From positions 62,001 through 126,000 of the forward strand of contig NZ_QGOL01000009.1 in the NCBI RefSeq assembly GCF_003259255.1: DNA of 64,000 nt, in the 5' to 3' direction. The position numbers and the translations under genes were made by a program. The stretch comes from Algoriphagus litoralis. Its GTDB lineage: Bacteria > Bacteroidota > Bacteroidia > Cytophagales > Cyclobacteriaceae. The notes under the pieces were generated by a model. The model searched no databases. It was not told where the DNA came from and worked only from the letters and a program-made list of their open reading frames with translations. Shown one piece after another: positions 18,027-25,557 of this stretch (position 1 is the first letter of the stretch; the number at the start of each line of letters is the position of its first letter).

Positions 18027-18809
18027 TCAATGCCCGCCTAGCAACCACCGTTTAAATAGAGGACTTCGTTCCCGACTGACTTCTACTGCAGAAATCTGGC
18101 TGGTTTTTAGGTGGACTTCCAGCCCTTTGTGCGTCGTTTTGATCTGCTTGATTTCATCTATCCGAATGATGAACTGTCGGTTTGCCCGAAAAAAAATGGC
18201 GGGATCCAATTTGGTTTCGAGGTCTTCCATGGTCTGGAAATCGGTAATGAATCGCCTTCCGTCCCGGTGAATGAGAAAGATTAATTCTGCTTTGTGGAAT
18301 CCTGATATTTCGTCTATTCCTACAGGAATCAAACTATTTTGATGGCTTACAAGTAACCTTTCCAGATAGATTTTTCCTGAATTCAATCTTTCAAGGGCAT
18401 TCCTGAAATCAGGAAGTCCAAATACTTCACGTCGTTTCCGCAGTTTTTCAAATGCTATTTTTAATTCTGTTTTTTCGATGGGTTTTAGAAGGAAATCCAC
18501 GCTGTTGACTTCAAAGGCTCGAATGGCATACTGATCAAATGCGGTAGTGAATATTACCGGACATGACGGTTCAAAGCGCTTGAATACATCAAAGCTGATT
18601 CCGTCGGCTAATTGGATATCGGCAAAAATCAGATCAGGAGCTGCGGACTTTTCAAACCAGCTGATTGCCCTTTTTACACTTGGTAATACCTCGACAATTT
18701 CTGCATCTGGAATCAAATCCCGGATATGCTTACATAGGCCATCCGCAACCAAAGGTTCGTCTTCCAGAATTAGGATTTTGGGTCGATCGATTTGAAAATA
18801 GCCATTCAT
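18027..18809 (-). CDS. LytTR-family response regulator
   Basis: A 260-residue transcription regulator: receiver (about 10-130) with acidic pair E16-D17, phospho-acceptor Asp64 in IFADIQLADG and the conserved Lys in LLKPIEK, then a LytTR DNA-binding domain (about 155-255) with the typical RANRQFIIRIDEIKQI block. It follows its kinase gene by 10 bases and ends an operon that begins with a TolC-MFP-ABC exporter. It probably responds to the same compound the exporter handles, or to envelope state, and may control the operon; the sequence gives no direct binding sites that I could verify. Confidence 0.93.
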   Translation of the reverse strand: MNGYFQIDRPKILILEDEPLVADGLCKHIRDLIPDAEIVEVLPSVKRAISWFEKSAAPDLIFADIQLADGISFDVFKRFEPSCPVIFTTAFDQYAIRAFEVNSVDFLLKPIEKTELKIAFEKLRKRREVFGLPDFRNALERLNSGKIYLERLLVSHQNSLIPVGIDEISGFHKAELIFLIHRDGRRFITDFQTMEDLETKLDPAIFFRANRQFIIRIDEIKQIKTTHKGLEVHLKTSQISAVEVSRERSPLFKRWLLGGH

Positions 18810-18819
18810 ATATTTTTCA

Positions 18820-19842
18820 CTAATACCTTGAAATCAGCGGAAACGATACAACATAGAACGTATCATCCTGAATTATTTTTATCGGAAGTTGGGTCAAATA
18901 GCCGTAAAGTTTCTTCAGATTGGGAAGACCTAGTTTATTGGATTCGGCCACCAGAATTTTTGGATTTCTGGAGTTTCTTACATGCAGATAGTGTTCGTCC
19001 GAAAAAATTTCGATTCTCAATGGTTGGTCAGAATCAATCGCATTGTGCTTGATGCAATTTTCCAAAGCAATCTGGAGGCTGACCGGAGCAATACCCTGAT
19101 CCAGAATCTCCGGATCGATCTGGATGCTTATTTCAATCGCTTCGCCAAATCTGGTCTTTAACAAAAAAATGAAATGCCCGATAAAGTCCAGTTCTTCCCG
19201 GATCGGGACGAAGGATTGGTTTTCATTTTTAAGCACATAACGATACACTTTTGACAAATTGTTGACAAAGTCTGAGGCAAGGGTCGGGTTGTCAAAAATG
19301 AGACTGTGCAATGAGCTTAAAGAGTTGAATAGAAAATGAGGGTTGAGTTGGTTTTTTAAATTATCAAACTGAACCTGGGTTTTTTCTTTCTCCAATCGCT
19401 CTGCCCGAAGGATGCTTTTCTTCCATTCATCAAAGAAGTGCTTACCGACAAAAATACTATTGATTAAAAAAGACAAGATGATAAACACCGCATAAGAAGA
19501 CATGCTAAACATGAGGGTCATGGAACCTTCCATGTATTTTCCTGCGATGGAGAATAGCAGTCTGTTCACTATCACCATGTAGATCACACCCAAAATCAGC
19601 TGGGTGTTTAACCTGAGAAGGAAGCGTCCGGAAAAGGGTAGAATCTTATTCAGGTAGCCATTCATTCCCCTGAAAAATTCCCAGGTAAATGCCAGAAAAA
19701 TGAAAGTGAAAAAAATCGTCTCCGCCGGAAAAGGGCCCACTACTTCAAGTTTGTCCCAAATAGAATATCGGATCAGCCCACTGACTAAGGTGACGACCAC
19801 GATCACACTGTATTCAATAGCGAAGCTCTTTCTCAAATTCAT
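18820..19842 (-). CDS. LytS-type (HisKA_5-like) sensor histidine kinase
   Basis: A 340-residue kinase with four predicted membrane helices in the first 135 residues, a short coiled linker, and the His_kinase domain: phospho-acceptor His169 in NQLNPHFLFNSLSS, then an ATPase domain with the N-box ALENCIKHNA (259-268) and a short G-rich lid region (KLGLPNLKKLYG). There is no separate extracellular sensor domain, so the signal is probably sensed within or at the membrane, as in kinases that monitor peptide-type stress. It partners the LytTR regulator 10 bases downstream. Its start overlaps a 60-codon frame by 29 bases. Confidence 0.92.
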   Translation of the reverse strand: MNLRKSFAIEYSVIVVVTLVSGLIRYSIWDKLEVVGPFPAETIFFTFIFLAFTWEFFRGMNGYLNKILPFSGRFLLRLNTQLILGVIYMVIVNRLLFSIAGKYMEGSMTLMFSMSSYAVFIILSFLINSIFVGKHFFDEWKKSILRAERLEKEKTQVQFDNLKNQLNPHFLFNSLSSLHSLIFDNPTLASDFVNNLSKVYRYVLKNENQSFVPIREELDFIGHFIFLLKTRFGEAIEISIQIDPEILDQGIAPVSLQIALENCIKHNAIDSDQPLRIEIFSDEHYLHVRNSRNPKILVAESNKLGLPNLKKLYGYLTQLPIKIIQDDTFYVVSFPLISRY

Positions 19843-19996
19843 GGAAGGCTAGTTTTAGCGACTTTTTCTGCTCCTTTTCCAGTTGATCCAGGCATGCGAT
19901 ACTCTGGTTGAATCCTCGGATAAATGCCTGGCTGAGACTGGGCTTTCCGGATTGAAAACTTTTCCAAAATCCGGATTCAGTTCGTGACTTTTCCAT
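19814..19996 (-). CDS. 60-residue protein between exporter ATPase and kinase, hypothetical
   Basis: This small frame fills the 134-base gap between the ATPase and kinase genes, overlapping the ATPase end by 20 bases and the kinase start by 29 bases. The product is soluble and helical, with a Lys/Glu-rich amphipathic second half (LDQLEKEQKKSLKLAFHEF). Every other junction in the operon is tight, so a non-coding gap here would be odd; that is the main support for this gene. It is not a known family to me. It could be a small regulator of the kinase or merely spacer. Confidence 0.45.
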   Translation of the reverse strand: MEKSRTESGFWKSFQSGKPSLSQAFIRGFNQSIACLDQLEKEQKKSLKLAFHEFEKELRY

Positions 19997-20654
19997 CTTT
20001 CATTTCGATTATACGGTCGGTTTTGGAAGCAAAATCCTCATCGTGGGTGACTGCAATGATCGTTTGTCCCAAGTCCCGAGTCAGGCCTTTAAAGATATCG
20101 AAAACTATTCTGGAATTCACCGAGTCTAAGTTTCCCGTAGGTTCATCTCCCATCAGAATCAGCGGCTCATTGATCAGTGCTCTGGCGATGGCCACCCGCT
20201 GCTGCTGACCACCGGAGAGTTTGGAAGATACCTTCGTGGCCTGATCTGCAATTCCCAGCAGATCAAGTTTTTCCATTGCTTTGTTTTTGATCTTGGATTC
20301 GGGGTATTTCCCCAACTTCATCGCCGGGATCATCACATTTTCAAGTGCGGTAAACTCCGGAAGCAGAAAGTGAAACTGGAAAACAAAACCAATATGCTCA
20401 TTGCGAAACCGGGCCAGGTAATCCGGAGATTTCCCCGTCAGTTCCTCCCCATTGATCTGGAGTTTGCCCTCAAAATCCATGTCCATAGTGCTCAAAAGGT
20501 AAAGCAAAGTGGATTTACCGCTGCCCGATTTTCCGACCAGGCTGAGAAACTCGCCTTTCTTTACCTCCAAATCAATTTCCTTTAAAACTTGAAAGGTGTT
20601 GGGGTCATGAAAATACTTGGTAATCCCCTGAGTGTGTAATAGGATGTCTTTCAT
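19977..20654 (-). CDS. ABC exporter ATP-binding protein, MacB/LolD type
   Basis: A 225-residue ATPase with Walker A GKSGSGKST (about 39-47), Q-loop in FVFQFHFLLPE, signature LSGGQQQRVAIARAL and Walker B LILMGDEPTGNLD followed by the switch His in AVTHDEDFA. The sequence class is that of LolD/MacB ATPases, which power mechanotransmission rather than transmembrane passage. It follows the permease gene by 2 bases and belongs with the MFP and TolC genes upstream, so ATP hydrolysis should drive extrusion of a periplasmic substrate through TolC. Confidence 0.95.
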   Translation of the reverse strand: MKDILLHTQGITKYFHDPNTFQVLKEIDLEVKKGEFLSLVGKSGSGKSTLLYLLSTMDMDFEGKLQINGEELTGKSPDYLARFRNEHIGFVFQFHFLLPEFTALENVMIPAMKLGKYPESKIKNKAMEKLDLLGIADQATKVSSKLSGGQQQRVAIARALINEPLILMGDEPTGNLDSVNSRIVFDIFKGLTRDLGQTIIAVTHDEDFASKTDRIIEMKDGKVTN

Positions 20655-20656
20655 GA

Positions 20657-21904
20657 TTAGATGCCTCTTATGATTTCAATTGGGTCAATGTTTCCGGCTT
20701 TTCTGGAGGGGATCCAGCCGGCAAGGGCGGTGGTTAAAACCCCGAATACAATTCCGATTACATAGTATTTTGGGTCAAAGTTGATAGGCAGTGAGTCCAG
20801 GGAAAGCAAATCTCCTCCATCAAAGGGTACCTGAGCCAACAACAGGGAAAATCCAAATCCAACCACCAAGCCCAAAAGGCTTCCAATCAAGCCGATGATC
20901 AGCGATTGAGTCAGAAAGATTCCGGTTACATCTTTAGCGGCGAAACCCGTTGCCTTCAGAATGGCGATGTCTTTCATTTTACTGTAAATGGTCATGTTCA
21001 GGATGTTATAGATACCAAATCCTGCCACGATGAGTAGGGTGATGGACACTGAATAGGTCATGATGTCCCGGATGATCGCTCCAGCAAGCAGGGTGGCATT
21101 GGCGGATTCCCAGTCCTCTGCCTTTTCCCCAAAAGTGGACTGAATCTTCTCTGCTTTTGCCTTTGCAGCCCGGTAATCGGTGATTTTGATATTGAGATCT
21201 GTGATGAATCCAGCATCTTTTCCCAGTAGCTTTTGTACAGTGGAGATGTTGGAATAGCTCCTGACGTTGTCTATTTCTCCCAATCCCAGCTGAAAGATTC
21301 CTACCACCTTCATCGTATAGGTGACTCCCTGTGGGGTGGTCAGGATGAGCAGGTCACCTACTTGGGCAGAGAGTTTTTTAGCCAATCCGGACCCGATGAT
21401 CAAACCGTTGGAAGTGGTCATGAGCGCTGTGAGAGAACCTGCTTTCATTTTTGTGCTGAGATTAAAGAGCTTATCCTCTTCCAGGATGTCTACTCCGGCC
21501 ACCGATCCATTCAACTTCACGGGTCCAAAATTGTAAAACACCTGACTGGTTAATCTCGGAGCGACTCCTACTATTTCCGGGTCCTTTCTGAGTTCTTCTG
21601 CAATCTGAAGCGCATTTCTGATTTTGTCCGATTCATTTTTGGGCTTTACACTGTGTACCTGATTTAGCCCAGAAGGATGAATCCGGTCCAGAATCGTCAA
21701 TCTAGGTTCAGTCACATCCTTATACATCCGGATATCAGCCGAAGCTATTTTGGTCAAATCTTCGGTGAAGTTGTTTAACCCGGTCATGAGGCTGATCATC
21801 ATGATAAACATGCCTATGCCAAAAGTGACTCCCAACATGGCTACTAAAGTCTGTTTTGGCTTGGAGAGCAAGTGAGTTTTGGCTATTCTGAGAATTACCT
21901 TCAT
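20657..21904 (-). CDS. ABC exporter permease, MacB/FtsX/LolE type
   Basis: A 415-residue permease with the FtsX/MacB topology: one N-terminal helix (about 20-42), a large periplasmic MacB-type domain (about 43-285), then three helices (about 290-315, 340-365, 380-402). The C-terminal half has the FtsX motif with ILKATGFAAKDVTGIF. The start overlaps the MFP stop by four bases (ATGA), evidence of translational coupling. Here ATPase and permease are separate chains, as in LolCD-like and many Bacteroidota MacAB-like systems. Confidence 0.94.
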   Translation of the reverse strand: MKVILRIAKTHLLSKPKQTLVAMLGVTFGIGMFIMMISLMTGLNNFTEDLTKIASADIRMYKDVTEPRLTILDRIHPSGLNQVHSVKPKNESDKIRNALQIAEELRKDPEIVGVAPRLTSQVFYNFGPVKLNGSVAGVDILEEDKLFNLSTKMKAGSLTALMTTSNGLIIGSGLAKKLSAQVGDLLILTTPQGVTYTMKVVGIFQLGLGEIDNVRSYSNISTVQKLLGKDAGFITDLNIKITDYRAAKAKAEKIQSTFGEKAEDWESANATLLAGAIIRDIMTYSVSITLLIVAGFGIYNILNMTIYSKMKDIAILKATGFAAKDVTGIFLTQSLIIGLIGSLLGLVVGFGFSLLLAQVPFDGGDLLSLDSLPINFDPKYYVIGIVFGVLTTALAGWIPSRKAGNIDPIEIIRGI

Positions 21905-23010
21905 GGTTTGATGAGTGCTGACTGGTTGCTTAAGCCTTCTAGGATTTCCACCTCGCTCAAGGTTCGGATGCCCGGGCTTACTTTTGTTTTCTGGACTTTT
22001 CCATCTTTGAAAATGACCACACTGTCTCCGGGCAACAGCAATCCTGCCGGAATGACCAGGGCATCACTTTTTTCCCGAATCAGAATATTCGCCTCCAGAG
22101 CCAAGCCGGTCAATCGCTTGGGTAAGGAATCCTTCAGGTGGACATCCACCCGGAGCATTTGATCTGCGGGATCTACTTTGGAATATATTTTTGCGAGCTC
22201 TGCCTGAAATGTTTTTCCCGGAAATGCATCCATTTCCAGTAGGACTTTCTGCCCGAGACTGATTTTGCCGATGTCCTGTTCGTCGATTTTAAGGTTGCCG
22301 ATATAGCCCTCGGAAGAACCAAGCGTGGCCAAGACATCTCCCTTTTTGATAAATTCTCCAATCTCAGCCAAGGATTGGAACAGGATGCCGTCTCGGTCAC
22401 TTCGGATCTGGTGAAAGGCCAATTCATCCTGAAGCTGGAGCAGGTCTTTGCGGGCAGATTCCAAGTCCAGCAGGACTTGCTCTCTTTTGCTTTCCAATTG
22501 ACTTTGACTTCTCTTAAAACTTTGCTTGGAGCTTTCAAAGGCAGTTTTTGCGGATTCATATTGGGAAAGAGAAACAGCCTTTTGTTCATATAGCTGGGAT
22601 TGCCGAAGCCATTTCAGTGAGTCGGCTCGATACTGCTCTTCAGCAATTTTAATCCCCTGTACCATTTCTTCCATCATAGGACTGGAAGGGTCAATGTTGC
22701 TTTTCGCTAAGTCAAATTTAAGTTGAGCTGCCTGTAGCCTGCTGTCCAAGGCTAAGCCGGAGATGGTGAAGAGGACTTGTCCGTTTTCTACTTTTTCACC
22801 ATCAATTCCGAATTTGTTCTGTAACACTCCTTCTGTTTGAGCTCTCAATTCAACTTGGCCAATAGCCTCCAAGAATCCTGATGCATATACAGCTTCCATC
22901 ACAGATTTGGTTTCAGGTTGAAGGGTTTCTGGGGAGGAGCAGGAGAGAATGCCAGCTAGTAAAGTTGACCCGAGTAATTGATTTATTTTTTTCATGGATT
23001 TTTGATTCAT
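21901..23010 (-). CDS. Periplasmic adaptor (membrane fusion) lipoprotein, MacA-like
   Basis: A 369-residue HlyD/MacA-type adaptor. The signal peptide ends with a lipobox LLAGILSCSS, so Cys23 is probably lipidated. A biotinyl-lipoyl half-motif (GKVENGQVLFTISG-like) precedes a coiled-coil hairpin of about 110 residues (about 95-205, rich in Gln, Lys and Glu), then the second lipoyl half and a beta-barrel (IRSDRDGILFQSLAEIGEFI). It would bridge the inner-membrane permease and the outer-membrane TolC protein. Its start overlaps the TolC-family stop by four bases. Confidence 0.93.
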   Translation of the reverse strand: MNQKSMKKINQLLGSTLLAGILSCSSPETLQPETKSVMEAVYASGFLEAIGQVELRAQTEGVLQNKFGIDGEKVENGQVLFTISGLALDSRLQAAQLKFDLAKSNIDPSSPMMEEMVQGIKIAEEQYRADSLKWLRQSQLYEQKAVSLSQYESAKTAFESSKQSFKRSQSQLESKREQVLLDLESARKDLLQLQDELAFHQIRSDRDGILFQSLAEIGEFIKKGDVLATLGSSEGYIGNLKIDEQDIGKISLGQKVLLEMDAFPGKTFQAELAKIYSKVDPADQMLRVDVHLKDSLPKRLTGLALEANILIREKSDALVIPAGLLLPGDSVVIFKDGKVQKTKVSPGIRTLSEVEILEGLSNQSALIKP

Positions 23011-24350
23011 TGATTTTGAGAAATGGAGTGGTTTCGAATTGCAACCAAAGCCAGAGAAGTACTGAGATCAGACAATGCAATCAAGTAGTCTAGCTGTTGA
23101 CTTATCCATTCGTTTTCTACCTGAAGCAATTCATCAACGGGTATCAATCCTTCGATCCATTGGATGCCTGCCAGTCGGTAATTGGCTTCGTAGACTGAAA
23201 GCAAGGGTTTGAATCCAGTAATAAGAGCTTGATTTTGAATAAGATCTGCTTCCAGATCCAGTTTTTCCTGCATCATCGACTGGCCTGTTACCTCCAGTTG
23301 CTTTTGTGAAATTTGAAGGTCAAGAGCAGCACTTTTGGATTTAAGGCGCTGGCGTCCACCTTGGAAAAGGTTCCATTCCAAACTTAGTCCCCAGATACCC
23401 ACTTCAAAGGAAGAGGCATCCGATAGATTGAATTGATTGGCCAGTGTCTGCTGAGAGAATCTACCTGAGGCAGACAGGGTGGGGAAATAGCTGCTTCGGG
23501 TTTGCCTGAGGACTTGTTCGTTTAAGTTAACCTGCAGCTGCGCTTTCTTATATTCTGGAAGCTGCTCTAATTCATAATCTACTTCCTGATCAGTTTGGGA
23601 AGGAATAGCTAGTCTGTCCAGAAAAATAAGTGTAGTACCCTGATCTCCGCCACTGAGGCGGATAATCGAATTCATCGTGGTTTTGACCTGTTTTTCTTGA
23701 ATATGAACCTGGTTTTTTGCCGAGAGTGCTGAAGCTTCCAGCCGATGATATGGTAATGGCTCCAATTCTCCGAATTCAAATTTCAACTTGGCTATCTGAA
23801 AAATGGAATCTGAAATCGCGAATCTGGCGCTTGCCAAATCCAAGCTTTCCTGATGAAGCAGCAATAAGTAGTAGGATCTTGCCAATTGCTCTATCCAAGC
23901 TTGTTCCTGACTTGAAATGTCCAGTTGAGTCAGCTCAAACTGAAGTCTCTCGGTTTTTAGCCGGTTCCATAACTCGAGATTGATTAGCGGCATAGTGGCT
24001 TCCAATCCCAAGTTGATTTGGTATTGGGTTCCAAATCGTATTTCCGTGAATGTGCCCGGTTCACCCCCCACGGCTTCTGATGGCAGGAGTTGAACGGGAA
24101 GTTCTAGGTAGTTGTCCCAAGTGCCATATGCTCTCAAGCTGGGCAAGAGCTCTGATTTGGACTGCCTTTGTGTGTTTTCTGCTTGGAGAAGTTCCAGTTC
24201 CCAAATTTGCCTTTCAGCCGAGTTGCTTTTTGCAAAATTCAGGAGGTCCCGAAAGCCTTGTACACTGATTTCTTGACCTTTTACCGGGATCACCCAGAGG
24301 AATATCGAAATCAATGTGAGCGCTAGTTGGAGTAAACGGTAGTTTGACAT
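23007..24350 (-). CDS. TolC-family outer-membrane efflux protein
   Basis: A 447-residue outer-membrane channel with a Sec signal peptide (about 1-25, cleaved after VKGQ) and two OEP-type repeats consisting of long heptad-rich helices and short barrel strands. It is first in the operon TolC - adaptor - permease - ATPase - small frame - kinase - regulator (24350 to 18027). The presence of all exporter parts in one operon means that a substrate can be taken from the periplasm to outside without other loci. The substrate is not predictable: MacAB relatives handle macrolides, peptides, haem and lipopeptides. Confidence 0.93.
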   Translation of the reverse strand: MSNYRLLQLALTLISIFLWVIPVKGQEISVQGFRDLLNFAKSNSAERQIWELELLQAENTQRQSKSELLPSLRAYGTWDNYLELPVQLLPSEAVGGEPGTFTEIRFGTQYQINLGLEATMPLINLELWNRLKTERLQFELTQLDISSQEQAWIEQLARSYYLLLLHQESLDLASARFAISDSIFQIAKLKFEFGELEPLPYHRLEASALSAKNQVHIQEKQVKTTMNSIIRLSGGDQGTTLIFLDRLAIPSQTDQEVDYELEQLPEYKKAQLQVNLNEQVLRQTRSSYFPTLSASGRFSQQTLANQFNLSDASSFEVGIWGLSLEWNLFQGGRQRLKSKSAALDLQISQKQLEVTGQSMMQEKLDLEADLIQNQALITGFKPLLSVYEANYRLAGIQWIEGLIPVDELLQVENEWISQQLDYLIALSDLSTSLALVAIRNHSISQNQ

Positions 24351-24650
24351 CTTTTCATTTGATGATTGATGTCACCAAATTGAATTCAAGTCTCCATTAG
24401 GAAAAAAAAAGGAAAGCGAAGCTGAAGAATTCTATATCGAAGCGGAAGGTTTGAAAATTAAAGCGTTTTTAACTCAGTCTGAAAAAAGGGGAAAAACAGA
24501 TTTCGGATAGTTTTCAATGCTGTTTTTTGATAGAGATCATGACTCTTGCCTCGAAATTTTAGTTATAAAATTTTAATCTTCAGATTAAAGAATTCACTGA
24601 AAAAGATTGCTTAGTTTCACTTTGCTAAACCTTTATTTCGCTTCTCGGAT
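24351..24650. other. Divergent intergenic region
   Basis: AT-rich spacer between the exporter operon and the DUF1684 gene; it must hold both promoters. I could not settle a promoter match. Confidence 0.4.
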
Positions 24651-25250
24651 ATGCTTCTACGTGTCAGTGTTTTGCTTTTCATCTGTCTGTTTTCGCTCAA
24701 TTCTTTTTCACAGACCTACCAGGATTCTGTGATGAGTTTTCAGTTGGAATTGAATAAATCCTACGCTGATCCTGTGGAATCCCCATTGGGTATAGATAAA
24801 TTAATGCGATTTGAAGGCCTGCCCTTTTTCCCCATAAATGAGACCTTCAGAGTAAAGGCAAAACTGGAGATTTTGCCTCCTGCAAGTCCCTTTCAATTGA
24901 AAACCAGTGACAGGCAACTCAGGGATTATGATCGGTATGCCATTGCCACATTTAGCTTGAATGGGATCGAGTATCATCTAACCATCTATCAAAATACTGC
25001 AAGTAACTTGGATCCGGATGAAGAAAAAAGCCTGTTTTTGCCCTTTACCGACTTAAGTAACGGAAAGGAAACCTATGGAGGAGGAAGATACCTGGATTTT
25101 GAAATCCCTGAAGGTGATGTATTGGAGATTGATTTTAATAAGGCTTACAATCCCTATTGTGCCTATAGCAATCGGTATTCTTGCCCGATTCCGCCAAAAG
25201 AGAATGATCTTCCTGTAGCAATTCTGGCAGGGGTTATGTATGAGAAATAG
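24651..25250 (+). CDS. DUF1684 family secreted protein
   Basis: A 199-residue protein with an N-terminal Sec signal peptide (about 1-20, ending SFSQ). The mature part carries the family's strongly conserved C-terminal block: LPFTDLSNGKETYGGGRYLD and then FNKAYNPYCAYSNRYSCPIP with paired Cys residues, ending PVAILAGVM. DUF1684 proteins are widespread in Bacteroidota and Actinobacteria; function is unknown. It is probably periplasmic or membrane-associated. Single gene, divergent from the exporter operon. Confidence 0.92.
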   Translation: MLLRVSVLLFICLFSLNSFSQTYQDSVMSFQLELNKSYADPVESPLGIDKLMRFEGLPFFPINETFRVKAKLEILPPASPFQLKTSDRQLRDYDRYAIATFSLNGIEYHLTIYQNTASNLDPDEEKSLFLPFTDLSNGKETYGGGRYLDFEIPEGDVLEIDFNKAYNPYCAYSNRYSCPIPPKENDLPVAILAGVMYEK

Positions 25251-25557
25251 GGTAGTACGATTAGGTTGTTTGAGTCCTAAAAGTTATTCTTCTCTTATGG
25301 ATGAAAGGGCCCTTGAAGCATCTTAGATTTAAAAGTTCTGTATTAGAATGGAAAACAACACCCCAAAACTACCCTGCTCATCCAGTTATGCTCCTGTATC
25401 AGGAGGTGGTAAAACTTTTTCACAACAAATTAGAAGTTGAGGTTTGAATTGACTCCAACTAGAAGCTAAGCGCCTTCAATTAGTTATAGCGTGGTTATAT
25501 TCGTGTTACATTGTTTTCCAGAAAACATGGTGCCATTTCGTATTTCTGGTTCCTGTA
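25251..25557. other. Intergenic region between convergent genes
   Basis: No clear terminator hairpin, RNA or repeat is seen. Confidence 0.4.
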
